Shown: one piece after another, positions 53,637 through 62,210 of the stretch
How positions within the stretch are numbered: the first letter of the stretch is position 1
Layout: every line of letters starts with the position of its first letter
Assembly: GCF_014041935.1 (NCBI RefSeq)
Contig: NZ_CP059491.1
Span: 4,464,001-4,528,000, forward strand
Direction: 5' to 3'
Length of the DNA: 64,000 bases
From: Gordonia jinghuaiqii
Lineage (GTDB): Bacteria; Actinomycetota; Actinomycetes; Mycobacteriales; Mycobacteriaceae
The notes under the pieces: generated by a model
Database searches by the model: none
Seen by the model: only the letters and a program-made list of their open reading frames with translations
Told to the model about the DNA's origin: nothing
Made by a program: the position numbers and the translations under genes

Positions 53637-54866
53637 GTGACAGTGAGCGGACCGATCAGTCAACCCAGCGGTGCGGCAACCCTCGAGGCCGCCGGGACGT
53701 CAGTGGCCGTGCGGCCGGACGCGACCCCACGCCTCGACGTCGTCGGGGCTGGGCGGCGGGTCGGCTCGGGCGTCGCGGCCACCAGTCGTATCCGGGTGGC
53801 CTCGGTCCCGGAGTCGCATGTGTATGTCCGCCACCTGTCACCGCTGAACGGATCGGTGAGCGCACTGGACACGGGACCGGTGTCCGTGGTCCGGTTGCCG
53901 GACCCGGTGCCGGCCGACGGTGCCAAGGTGCCGGGCGGCTGGTGGCCCCCGTTGATGCTGGATCCCGCGTGGATCGCCGAGCACCACAGCGAGTTCGACG
54001 TCTTCCACATACATTTCGGATTCGACGCCGTCGAGCCCGCCGTGATGTCCGATGTGATCGGCGAACTGGATCGCCACGGCAAGCCGCTGGTGTACACACT
54101 CCACGACCTCCGCAACCCCCACCATCCGGAGCCGGGCGCCCACGAGGAGGTACTCGACCTCCTCCTGCCGGCAGCCGCGGAGGTCATCACACTGACGCCC
54201 GGTGCCGCCGAACAGATCTCCCGACGCTGGCAGCGCGACGCGACAGTACTACCGCACCCCCACGTGGTGCCGCCGGGACTGTTCGCACCCCGGGAGCCAC
54301 GTGACGACGAGTTCGTCGTGGGCGTCCACGCCAAGAGCATCCGGGCCAACATGGATCCGTTGCCCGTCATCATGACGCTCCTCGAGGCGGCCGCGGACTA
54401 CCCCGACGTGACCGTCCAGATCAATCTGCACGACGAGGTGTTCATCCCTGGAAATCACTGGTACAACCCGGATTTCGGCACCGCAGCACTCGCACTCTCC
54501 CGCCATCCGTATGCCCGCGTGCTGGTTCATGACTACTACACCGAGGAGCAACTGTGGGACTACATGCGCAGCTTGTCGGTATCGGTACTTCCGTACCGGT
54601 TCGGCACGCACTCGGGATGGCTCGAGGCCTGCCACGATCTGGGCACCCCGGTGATCGCCCCGAGTTGCGGCTTCTACCACCAACAGCAGGACTGCTTCAC
54701 CTTCGAGTTCACCGAGGATCGATTCGACCCGGACTCGCTTGCCCGGGCGCTGGCTGATGCCTATTCCTCCCGTCCGACCGCCGCGCTGTGGCCCGACCGG
54801 CGCGCGCAGCGCGTGTCACTCGCCGAGCGCCACGCTGCCCTCTACACCCGGGCCATGGATGCGTGA
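53637..54866 (+). CDS. GT4-like glycosyltransferase
   Basis: The 409-residue protein looks like a GT-B glycosyltransferase. The N-terminal 50 residues are low complexity. The Rossmann-like N-domain includes FDVFHIHFGFDAVEP (about 120-134) and KPLVYTLHDLRNPH (about 149-162). The C-domain has VLPYRFGTHSGWLEACHDLGTPVIAP (about 320-345), the usual donor-binding region near the EX7E position. The substrate is unknown. GTG 53637 has GGAG nine bases upstream. It starts a three-gene set with a deleted GT4 copy and a GT2 enzyme. Confidence 0.8.
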   Translation: MTVSGPISQPSGAATLEAAGTSVAVRPDATPRLDVVGAGRRVGSGVAATSRIRVASVPESHVYVRHLSPLNGSVSALDTGPVSVVRLPDPVPADGAKVPGGWWPPLMLDPAWIAEHHSEFDVFHIHFGFDAVEPAVMSDVIGELDRHGKPLVYTLHDLRNPHHPEPGAHEEVLDLLLPAAAEVITLTPGAAEQISRRWQRDATVLPHPHVVPPGLFAPREPRDDEFVVGVHAKSIRANMDPLPVIMTLLEAAADYPDVTVQINLHDEVFIPGNHWYNPDFGTAALALSRHPYARVLVHDYYTEEQLWDYMRSLSVSVLPYRFGTHSGWLEACHDLGTPVIAPSCGFYHQQQDCFTFEFTEDRFDPDSLARALADAYSSRPTAALWPDRRAQRVSLAERHAALYTRAMDA

Positions 54867-55242
54867 GTCCCTGCGGATCGCCATCGTCGCATCCAGCCGG
54901 TACCCCATCGCCCAGCCGTTCGCGGCGGCGGCGCGGTCCGACGTCTCGATGCCGCCGCTCACGGTTCTGCAGGAGCACCACGCGTACCTGTCGTTGATGT
55001 TGTCGTTCACCCGCACCCCGGACGACTTCGACGTGATCCACAATCACAGCCTGCACCATCTTCCGGTGGCGATGGGCCCCGCACTCGACACCCCGATGCT
55101 CACCACCCTGCACACCCCGCCCACCCCCTGGCTCGAATCGGCCCTGGCCCTGACCCCGGGGACCAGGTGTGTGGCCGTCAGCCGCCACACCGCCCGGGCG
55201 TGGTCTCATGTGCTCGGCTCGATCCCCGTGGCGCACCGATGA
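54859..55242 (+). pseudogene. GT4 glycosyltransferase with internal deletion and truncated end
   Basis: The frame begins MRESLRIAIVASSRYPIAQP, the N-terminus of mycobacterial-type GT4 enzymes. It then jumps after PFA directly to RSDVSMPPLTVLQEHHAYL, a segment that normally comes after the first Rossmann half. It continues FDVIHNHSLHHLPVAM and stops after WSHVLGSIPV, where a full enzyme has another 200 or so residues. So about 50 residues are lost inside and the donor domain is missing. It overlaps the stop of the upstream gene by eight bases and the next start by four, so it is still read through but cannot be an active enzyme. Confidence 0.75.
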
Positions 55243-56156
55243 CCGGCGATCGCCAGGAGACGGTCGCGGTGATCACCATCGCTTCCGGACGCCATGACCA
55301 TCTCGGTAGGCAGCTCGATGCATTCGACCACTCCACGGTGCGTCCCGATGTGCACATCGTCGTCGCCATGGACGATCCCGGCGTCGAGGAGGTGGCTGCC
55401 GCTCACCGGATACGGGCCGTCCCGTTCCGGTGCGACGAGCCGGGCACACTCCAGTTGGCCGACGCGCGCAACGCGGGTGCGGCCGCCGCCATCGCGGCGG
55501 GTGCCTCGATACTGGTGTTCCTCGACGTCGACTGCATCCCGGAACCGCTGATGCTGGAACGCTATCTGCGGTCGTGCGCGGCCACGGAGGAACTGCGGCT
55601 GCTCTACTGCGGACCGGTGACGTACCTTCCGGCCGACCAGACCGTCTTCGACGCCCGCGAGTTGAACCGGTTCACCGACCCCCACCCGGCCCGACCGTCA
55701 CCAGGGTCGGGACAGACACAGCTGTCCACCGCGATGACGCTGTTCTGGTCGCTCTCGTTCGCCATCAGGGCTGCCGACTGGCTCGAGCTCGGCGGATTCC
55801 ACCCCGGATACCGCGGGTACGGGGGCGAGGACACCGACTTTGCGATGTCCGCGGCGCACAACGGATTTCGGATCGCGTGGGTGGGTGGGGCGCACGCCTA
55901 CCATCAGCATCATCCGGTGTCGGACCCGCCCGTGGAGCATCTGGCCGACATCCTGCGCAACGCACGGGTGTTCCACCGCCGGTGGGGCCGATGGCCAATG
56001 GAGGGATGGCTGAACGCCTTCGCCGACCGGGGACTCGTCGCCTACGATGCTTCCGCCGACGACTGGCTGACCGCCGATGATCAGCGGCGGAACTTCGAGA
56101 ACCGGATCGTCACGGGGCGGGCCTTGTCACCGGCGCCGGATAGCGGTTCGCCGTAG
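55239..56156 (+). CDS. GT2-family glycosyltransferase
   Basis: The 305-residue GT-A enzyme has VAVITIASGRHDHLGRQL (about 8-25), the DXD-like LVFLDVDCIP (about 99-108), ADWLELGGFHPGYRGYGGEDTDF (about 182-204, acceptor and catalytic ED) and a C-terminal HAYHQHHPV His cluster. It transfers a sugar from a nucleotide donor. ATG 55239 overlaps the truncated GT4 gene by four bases. The 3' end overlaps the convergent anti-sigma gene by 76 bases. Confidence 0.88.
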   Translation: MTGDRQETVAVITIASGRHDHLGRQLDAFDHSTVRPDVHIVVAMDDPGVEEVAAAHRIRAVPFRCDEPGTLQLADARNAGAAAAIAAGASILVFLDVDCIPEPLMLERYLRSCAATEELRLLYCGPVTYLPADQTVFDARELNRFTDPHPARPSPGSGQTQLSTAMTLFWSLSFAIRAADWLELGGFHPGYRGYGGEDTDFAMSAAHNGFRIAWVGGAHAYHQHHPVSDPPVEHLADILRNARVFHRRWGRWPMEGWLNAFADRGLVAYDASADDWLTADDQRRNFENRIVTGRALSPAPDSGSP

Positions 56157-56512
56157 GAGATCGTGTGGGTGTCGGTGACCGTCTGCACGATCCGCCACCC
56201 GAAGGTCGACTGGTTCAGTGCCACGCCCTGGACGAGCTCACCCCGGACCTCACCGAGAATCCCGTCGGCGGACAGGTGAAGAGTGATCTCGATCGACGAG
56301 CCGTCGGCCGCCGCGGCGATGATCTGTGAACAGATCTCGTCCACAGCCACCTTCGCGTCGATGACCTCGTCGAGAGACCAGTCATCGATGTAGAGGGCTG
56401 TCTCTACCAGTCCACGCACCAGCGCCAGACGATCGGTTACTGCCGGGACCCGCAACACCGTCGGTGAATCACCGTCGACTGCCAAATCAGAGGTCTCGTC
56501 GGAGTCGGTCAT
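56081..56512 (-). CDS. RsbW-like anti-sigma factor (GHKL ATP-binding protein)
   Basis: This 143-residue protein matches the GHKL kinase domain of anti-sigma factors such as UsfX/RsbW. It has DAKVAVDEICSQIIAAA, the N-box helix with the Mg/ATP-binding Glu. A shortened G1-like GDKARPVTI region closes the protein. It most likely holds SigF (58483). ATG 56512 is preferred over ATG 56569 because a SigF-type promoter ends two bases before 56569 and would start transcription beyond it. It is 1.9 kb from sigF and not in an operon with it. Confidence 0.82.
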   Translation of the reverse strand: MTDSDETSDLAVDGDSPTVLRVPAVTDRLALVRGLVETALYIDDWSLDEVIDAKVAVDEICSQIIAAAADGSSIEITLHLSADGILGEVRGELVQGVALNQSTFGWRIVQTVTDTHTISYGEPLSGAGDKARPVTIRFSKFRR

Positions 56513-56571
56513 CAAATGAGTCTTCTTAATCCGTTGAGTAGTGGAGTGAAAGTTCGCCGGTCTGATCATGA

Positions 56572-56597
56572 GTGCCCCGCGCTTCCGTTGTTCAAAC
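56572..56597 (-). promoter_or_regulatory. Candidate SigF-type promoter P3
   Basis: Minus strand: GTTT (56597-56594), 16 bases, GGGCAC (56577-56572). It is 60 bases upstream of the RsbW-like start and would give SigF control of its own inhibitor. Confidence 0.55.
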
Positions 56598-56725
56598 GCA
56601 CGGCCCGGATCGTGCCGCGCTGATCTTGCCCCCATACACGTGAGGGCAACCGTAGCAGAATCACGCCCCGGCGATCGGAGGCCATGAGATCGACGCCTCC
56701 TTCGTCCCCGCCATCCGAGCACGAC

Positions 56726-56751
56726 GTTTGACCGACGGCTCGTTGCGGTAC
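56726..56751 (+). promoter_or_regulatory. Candidate SigF-type promoter P2
   Basis: GTTT, 16 bases, CGGTAC, 79 bases before the small membrane protein gene at 56831. One position of the -10 is off the consensus. Confidence 0.5.
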
Positions 56752-56830
56752 CCGTCGGGCACATCGAACGGCGTATGTCGGGACGACAACGTCGACCGGA
56801 TACGCAACTGACGCATCAGGGAGTTCACTC

Positions 56831-57286
56831 ATGCCAGATCTGACACCCGACCGCGAGGTGGCCTCACGCGAGGCCATAGCCCGACGCCCGGAACGGAAGT
56901 CACGGGGCCTGAAAGCCCTCGGCCTGCTCGGATTCCTCTGCCTGGGACTGATGTTGGTCGCCGCCGCCACAGCGATCGCCGCCGGCGCCAGCGACCGTGA
57001 CGGCACGGTGTGGCTCGCCGTGGCCGCAGTGGTCTTCGGCCTGCTCGCGGTGGGACTGCTCATCACCAGTCGAGTACTGCTGCGTCAACGCGCAGCCGGT
57101 GACGGCGATCGGGCCCACCAGGATCCGATCCAGCCCGAGACCACCGCCGAGGAGGCCGAGCGCTACGAGGAACGCTTTCACGGCTTCCCGGTGGACCACG
57201 CGGGCAAGCACGAACGCGGGCGTGAGGACGCACGACACGACAGCGGCGGACACGACGACCACGGACACGACGACAGGAAGGCCTGA
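56831..57286 (+). CDS. Small membrane protein with His/Asp-rich tail
   Basis: The 151-residue protein has two hydrophobic helices (about 29-52 and 58-82) with a short loop. A cytosolic C-terminal tail is rich in His, Asp, Gly and Arg, ending HDSGGHDDHGHDDRKA. I do not recognise a named family. The His-rich tail suggests metal binding. An AGGGAG site precedes ATG 56831, and the alcohol dehydrogenase starts two bases after its stop. The unit may be SigF controlled. Confidence 0.75.
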   Translation: MPDLTPDREVASREAIARRPERKSRGLKALGLLGFLCLGLMLVAAATAIAAGASDRDGTVWLAVAAVVFGLLAVGLLITSRVLLRQRAAGDGDRAHQDPIQPETTAEEAERYEERFHGFPVDHAGKHERGREDARHDSGGHDDHGHDDRKA

Positions 57287-57288
57287 AC

Positions 57289-58467
57289 ATGCGCGCAGTG
57301 ACGTGGCAGGGAAAACGACACGTGTCGGTCGACACCGTCCCCGATCCGAAGATCATCGAACCCACCGACGCGATCATCAAGGTGACCTCGACCAATATCT
57401 GCGGCTCGGATCTTCATCTCTATGAAGTACTCGGCCCGTTCATGGATCCCGGTGACATCCTCGGCCACGAGCCGATGGGCATCGTCGAGGAGGTCGGCAC
57501 CGAGACCGGAGATCTCCGCGTGGGCGACCGCGTGGTCATCCCCTTCCAGATCTCCTGCGGGTCTTGCCTTTTCTGCAACGACGGACTCATGACCCAGTGC
57601 GAGACCACGCGGGTCACCGAACAGGGAACCGGCGCAGCACTCTTCGGCTACTCCCAGCTCTACGGTTCGGTGCCCGGCGGACAGGCGGAATACCTGCGCG
57701 TACCGCAGGCGCAGTTCACCCACATCAAAGTGCCCCACGAGAACCCCGACTCGCGATACGTCTACCTGTCGGATGTCCTGCCGACGGCATGGCAGGCCGT
57801 CGCCTACGCCGAGATCCCGCGTGGCGGAACGGTGACCGTGCTCGGCCTCGGACCGATCGGCGACATGGCGGCACGCATCGCGGCGCACCAGGGTGCGCGG
57901 GTGATCGGCGTCGACCGTGTCCCCGAACGTCTGGCGCGCGCCGAGGTCCGCGGAATCGAGACGGTGAACCTCGACGGGGTCGATGACGTCGGCGACGCGA
58001 TCCGTGACCTCACCGGCGGCCTGGGTACCGATTCGGTCATCGACGCCGTCGGCATGGAGGCCCATGGTTCTCCGCTGAACAAGGCGATGCAGAGCGTCGT
58101 CGGTCTTCTCCCGGACGCGATCGCACGTAAGACGATGTCGGAGGTGGGCGTCGACCGTCTCGGCGCGCTGTACTCCGCGATCGACATCGTCAAGCGCGGC
58201 GGAACGATCTCGCTGTCCGGGGTCTACGGCGGCGCAGCTGATCCGATGCCGATGCTCACGATGTTCGACAAGCAGATCCGGCTCCACATGGGTCAGGCGA
58301 ACGTGAAGAGGTGGGTCGAGGACATCATGCCGCTGCTCACCGACGACGATCCCCTCGGCGTCGACACCTTCGCCACGCACGAGCTCCCGCTCGACAAGGC
58401 ACCCGAGGCCTATGAGGCCTTCCAGCGCAAGACCGACGGCACCGTGAAGGTGATTCTGAAACCCTGA
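57289..58467 (+). CDS. Zinc-dependent alcohol dehydrogenase, formaldehyde-dehydrogenase-like
   Basis: This 392-residue medium-chain dehydrogenase has the catalytic zinc ligands Cys38 (NICGSD) and the GHEPMG motif. It has a structural zinc loop with four cysteines (SCGSCLFCNDGLMTQC, about 89-104) and the Rossmann motif LGLGPIGDMAA (about 182-192). It is close to the glutathione-independent formaldehyde dehydrogenase-like group often seen with stress genes. It is coupled to the small membrane protein and ends 15 bases from the convergent sigF gene. Confidence 0.9.
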   Translation: MRAVTWQGKRHVSVDTVPDPKIIEPTDAIIKVTSTNICGSDLHLYEVLGPFMDPGDILGHEPMGIVEEVGTETGDLRVGDRVVIPFQISCGSCLFCNDGLMTQCETTRVTEQGTGAALFGYSQLYGSVPGGQAEYLRVPQAQFTHIKVPHENPDSRYVYLSDVLPTAWQAVAYAEIPRGGTVTVLGLGPIGDMAARIAAHQGARVIGVDRVPERLARAEVRGIETVNLDGVDDVGDAIRDLTGGLGTDSVIDAVGMEAHGSPLNKAMQSVVGLLPDAIARKTMSEVGVDRLGALYSAIDIVKRGGTISLSGVYGGAADPMPMLTMFDKQIRLHMGQANVKRWVEDIMPLLTDDDPLGVDTFATHELPLDKAPEAYEAFQRKTDGTVKVILKP

Positions 58468-58482
58468 GTGCCAGTGGGCGAG

Positions 58483-59283
58483 TCAGGCGTCGGCGGTCTC
58501 TTCGGACTCGTCGACCACGACCTCGGCCCGCAGGTTCTCGAGGATGCGCGTCAGTAATCGGGACACGTGCATCTGCGAGATCCCGACGTGACGTGCGATC
58601 TCACTCTGCGACATCGACTTGAAGAACCGCAGGGTGAGGATCGTGCGTTCACGGTCGGTGAGACGTTCGAGCGCGGGCTGCAGGGTCACGAACTCTTCCA
58701 CGAGTTCCAGACGTTCGTCGTCGTCGCCGAGAGTGTCCGCAAGGGTCCAGCCGTCGGCTGACGCGCTGGTCTCGGCGTCGATGGAACTGGCCGTGTACGC
58801 CGAGCGGGCGACCATCCCTTCGATCACCTCGGCAACGGGAATCCCCAGGTGTTCGGCCAGCTCGCTCGGTCGCGGCGACCTCCCCAGCGACTGCAGCAGT
58901 TCCTCACTCGCCTTGGCGATGTTCAGCGATGCCTCCTGAGCGCGACGAGGCACTCGGATCGACCAGGTGCTGTCGCGGAAGTACCGCTTGACCTCCCCCA
59001 TCACCGTGGGGACCGCGAACGCCAGGAAATTGTTTCCGCGCTCGACGTCGAAACGGTCGATCGCGTGCATCAATCCGATCCGGGCCACCTGGCGAAGATC
59101 GTCGATGGGCTCACCACGCTCGGAGAACCGCCGGGCGACGTGATCGGCGAGCGGTAGGCACCGCTCGATGATCACGTCTCGGAGCTGTGCGCGCCGATCG
59201 TCGTCGGGTTCGTCGTGCATGGATCGCAGAGCGGGTGCCACGTCGCCGTAATCGTCGTGGTCGCCGCGCTCACGTGACGCCAT
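58483..59283 (-). CDS. sigF: RNA polymerase sigma factor SigF (SigB/F/G subfamily)
   Basis: The 266-residue sigma factor has region 2 (about 40-110, LADHVARRFSERGEPIDDLRQVARIGLMHAIDRFD and FAVPTVMGEVKRYFRDSTW), region 3 (about 115-165) and region 4 (about 195-260, LTDRERTILTLRFFKSMSQSEIARHVGISQMHVSRLL). It is the stress and developmental sigma factor of the SigF group, normally controlled by an RsbW-like anti-sigma factor and STAS antagonists, both of which are in the window. The start is ATG 59283 or GTG 59292. The anti-sigma gene is separated from it by two other genes. Confidence 0.92.
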   Translation of the reverse strand: MASRERGDHDDYGDVAPALRSMHDEPDDDRRAQLRDVIIERCLPLADHVARRFSERGEPIDDLRQVARIGLMHAIDRFDVERGNNFLAFAVPTVMGEVKRYFRDSTWSIRVPRRAQEASLNIAKASEELLQSLGRSPRPSELAEHLGIPVAEVIEGMVARSAYTASSIDAETSASADGWTLADTLGDDDERLELVEEFVTLQPALERLTDRERTILTLRFFKSMSQSEIARHVGISQMHVSRLLTRILENLRAEVVVDESEETADA

Positions 59284-59711
59284 TCTCACCACCAGACATT
59301 TACAATCTCGATGAAGACCGATGCGCAGATTTTCGCAGCATCAGTATCGATCGATGCAGGCACGCGTCTGAACATGCATCGTGCTCAAGCCAACCACGCT
59401 CGACGCGAGACGTCCAGCCGGTCCCCCGGTGCCGCATGGCGGCGTCGACCCTGTACACAGCGCCGGTGGTGGGCCCCCTCTTGTGAGCCGAGGCAAGGAC
59501 CCGTAGGGTGATGAACGCGGTTCAAGGTAGAAGCTGCATCAGAAGCGGTAGGGCGCCCAGGGCTCCTCTGCTATCCAGCACCCACACGGCCAATCTCCCG
59601 TCGCGGACGATCGTGAACTTGGGGTACCGGCCGATACGGCCCGGCGCCAAAGCTTTTGGTCTCTCGCCGACCAACAGGCCGGCCAATACACTTCACCGAA
59701 TCGAGAACATC
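59284..59711. other. 428-base gap between sigF and the STAS gene
   Basis: This divergent region carries no convincing gene; the open frame from 59508 in front of the STAS protein lacks a domain and a ribosome site. No GTTT-N16-GGGTAT-like site was found here. It must hold the promoters of sigF and of the STAS gene. Confidence 0.6.
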
Positions 59712-60158
59712 ATGAGTCTCTCCTCGTCGACCTCGTTCCGCTCAGCCTTCGACGCCGCAGCCGTTTCCGCCTCCGATGCCCATGCGCATCAGCTCGTGTC
59801 GCCGAAATCCTATTGCGTGCAGGGCTTTTCGGGAAGCGTCGATCGCGATTCGGCAGCCGATTTCGCGGCCGCTCTGGACCGGGTCATCAGCGGTACCGTC
59901 GACGGCATCGTCCTCGACTTCTCCAAGATCAGCTTTTTCGGCACCGTCGGACTCGTTCTGCTCCGGTCGTTCATCGACGACGCGGGCAAGCGCGCGATCC
60001 CCGTGGTACTCGTCGGCGGTCGCAGCATCACCCGGCCCCTGGAGCTGTGCGGAATGGCACGCTTTGTTCGAACATATGCGGCGATCGAAGATGCCGAACG
60101 CGCGCTCACCGAGGACGGCGTCGGGCCAAGTACCGTCGAACTCGCCGACGCCGACTAA
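59712..60158 (+). CDS. STAS-domain anti-anti-sigma factor
   Basis: The 148-residue protein has a STAS domain (about 40-140). The helix-1 segment normally holding the phosphorylated serine (DSSGL type) reads SFFGTVGLVLL, so the site is Thr or is lost. That is a change from the canonical RsbV/SpoIIAA pattern. It may bind the RsbW-like protein and free SigF, or be a constitutive partner. ATG 59712 is chosen because the domain follows it closely. Confidence 0.8.
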   Translation: MSLSSSTSFRSAFDAAAVSASDAHAHQLVSPKSYCVQGFSGSVDRDSAADFAAALDRVISGTVDGIVLDFSKISFFGTVGLVLLRSFIDDAGKRAIPVVLVGGRSITRPLELCGMARFVRTYAAIEDAERALTEDGVGPSTVELADAD

Positions 60159-60179
60159 GAGCTCTCGGGACGCTCGGAG

Positions 60180-60875
60180 TCACCTGCTCGTGGTGATCTT
60201 ACGGGCGATCTCGACAAGCTTGGTGTTCGAGTCCTGCGAGAGCCTCTTCATGAGGTCGAACGCTCCGATGGCGTCGATCCCGAACCGTTCCATCAGCATC
60301 CCCTTGGCCTGGCCGATCACGTCACGATTGGCCAGCGCACTGTGGAACTGCTGGTCTTTTCTCATCGAGTTCCACGCCAACGCGGCATGCGTGGCGAACA
60401 CGACGCCGATGTCCTCGGCTTCGAGATCGAAGGCGTGCGGTTTGTCCGCGAAGAGGTTGAGCGCGCCGATCGCGCCCTGGCTGGTGAACATCTGGATGGA
60501 CAGCGTCGACCGCGTCGAGGTCTCTGCGAGTGCCCGAGCACGGTAGGCCGGCCACCGGGTCTCGCTCTCCAAGTCATCGATGCGCACGATCCGGTCATGA
60601 AGCGCGGCCGAGATACACGGGCCCTCGAGAACCTCGGACTGGATCTGATCGTGCAGCAGTGCGAGCGGATCGGTGGAGGCAAACGACTCGATGGATCTGC
60701 GGTTGCTCGCCACCGTCAGACTGGCATGCTCGGCGCCGGGGATGTCCATGACCGCTGCCTGCACGACTGCGGACGCGATCTGCCGGTCGTCGGCACCCTG
60801 ACCGTTGTGCAGTTCACGCGCGAGTTCTGCGATACGCAGGTGCACATCGCCCTCGTCCTCGACCGGTGAGTTCAT
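60180..60875 (-). CDS. GAF and ANTAR domain protein
   Basis: The 231-residue protein has an N-terminal GAF sensor domain (about 30-165) and an ANTAR RNA-binding domain (about 175-225, FHSALANRDVIGQAKGMLMERFGIDAIGAFDLMKRLS). It is the second ANTAR protein of the window and has a different sensor. ATG 60875 follows a GAGGAG site by about six bases. A weak GTTC-N16-GGGTGG lies upstream. Confidence 0.9.
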   Translation of the reverse strand: MNSPVEDEGDVHLRIAELARELHNGQGADDRQIASAVVQAAVMDIPGAEHASLTVASNRRSIESFASTDPLALLHDQIQSEVLEGPCISAALHDRIVRIDDLESETRWPAYRARALAETSTRSTLSIQMFTSQGAIGALNLFADKPHAFDLEAEDIGVVFATHAALAWNSMRKDQQFHSALANRDVIGQAKGMLMERFGIDAIGAFDLMKRLSQDSNTKLVEIARKITTSR

Positions 60876-61070
60876 CCTCACTCCTCTCGTGTCCGCGCTT
60901 TCCGCACCACCCGGTGCCGGCTCGGCCCGAACCCCACCGTAACCCCTCCTCGCCGACTGTACGGCCGAGTCGATTGATGCCGACCGGGCCGACCCGGCCT
61001 GGAGCCGTGCGCACGCATCTGCCCGTCCGGCTCGTCTCCACCATCGCGCGATCTGCTCGGGACGGCGGTG
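60876..61070. other. 195-base gap
   Basis: I see no gene here. It contains the promoter of the GAF-ANTAR gene and the end of the CaiB gene's transcript; no clear hairpin stands out. Confidence 0.5.
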
Positions 61071-62210
61071 TCAGACCGGGCCGGTCGCCACGTGTTCATC
61101 GAGCAGGGGCGGTGCCGACCGGTAGGTCGGCGGGGTCGCGCTGAACAGGATCGGGTTGGCCACCTGCCTGACCGGCGCCTCGCGGTTCGGGTCGTCGATC
61201 GTGACGACCGGGTCGAGCCCCAGCCGCTCGGCGAGCGCGATGGCATCGGCGATGTCGTTGAGCGGACCGCACGGCACCCGTTTGGCGGTCAGTGCGTCGA
61301 ACCAGTGGTCAGCGGTATCCGCGGCCAGGGCTTCGTTCAGAATGCGTACCAGCTCTTCACGATTGGCCACCCGAGCACTGTTGGTCGCGTACTTCGCGTC
61401 GGCGGCGAGTCCGGGCCGGCCGAGCACCTCGCACAGCGCGGTGAACTGCCGGTCGTTGCCCACCGCCAGCACGAACGGCCGGTCGGAGGTGCTGAACACC
61501 TCATAAGGTGCGATGCTCGGATGCCGATTGCCCATCGCCGTCGGCACGACTCCGGCGGCGACATATCCCGACGACTGGTTGGCGAGCGCGGAGATCAACG
61601 ACGACAGCAGGTTGACCTCGACACGCTGCCCCTCGCCCGTCCGGTCGCGGTGCCGAAGCGCCGACAGAATGCCCACGGCCGCATGCAATCCGGTGATCAC
61701 GTCGACCACCGCGACACCGACTTTCGTCGGGGTGTGCGGATCGGGCCCGGTGATGCTCATCAGTCCGCCGACCGCCTGGATCAGCAGGTCGTAGCCGGGT
61801 AGCTGATTGTTGCCGCCGAAGCCGGTCACCGAACAGTAGACGAGGCCGGGGTTGAGTGCGGCGACGTCGTCGTAGCCGAGTCCGAGACGGTCCATCGTGC
61901 CGGGCATGAAGTTCTCGACCACCACGTCGGCGCGGTCGACGAGCCGGCGGGCGGCCTCGAGACCGACCGGATCGGACAGGTCGATCGCCACCGACCGCTT
62001 GTTGCGGTTGACCGAGAGGAAGTACGACGACGCCTCGCCGACCCACGGCGGTCCCCACGACCGGGTGTCGTCACCGACACCCGGCCGCTCGATCTTGACC
62101 ACCTCGGCGCCGAGATCGGCGAGCAGCATCGTCGCGTAGGGCCCGGCGAGCACCCGTCCGAAGTCCGCGATGACGAGTCCGTCGAGGGCACCGCTGCAGG
62201 GAGGAGTCAC
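61071..62210 (-). CDS. CaiB/BaiF-type CoA transferase, probable glutarate CoA transferase
   Basis: This 379-residue class III transferase has LVIADFGRVLAGPYATMLLA and DLGAEVVKIERPG at the start, the LSVNRNKRSVAIDLSDP segment (65-81) and the catalytic Asp170 in AVVDVITGL. GTG 62210 overlaps the stop of the upstream gcdH-like gene by four bases (GTGA), so both are made together. In humans and bacteria a CaiB enzyme (SUGCT) makes glutaryl-CoA for GcdH, which fits this pair well. Confidence 0.88.
   Translation of the reverse strand: MTPPCSGALDGLVIADFGRVLAGPYATMLLADLGAEVVKIERPGVGDDTRSWGPPWVGEASSYFLSVNRNKRSVAIDLSDPVGLEAARRLVDRADVVVENFMPGTMDRLGLGYDDVAALNPGLVYCSVTGFGGNNQLPGYDLLIQAVGGLMSITGPDPHTPTKVGVAVVDVITGLHAAVGILSALRHRDRTGEGQRVEVNLLSSLISALANQSSGYVAAGVVPTAMGNRHPSIAPYEVFSTSDRPFVLAVGNDRQFTALCEVLGRPGLAADAKYATNSARVANREELVRILNEALAADTADHWFDALTAKRVPCGPLNDIADAIALAERLGLDPVVTIDDPNREAPVRQVANPILFSATPPTYRSAPPLLDEHVATGPV

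Noticed and set aside
59508..59711. N-terminal extension of the STAS protein
   Set aside because: The 68 residues are low complexity without a domain or ribosome site.
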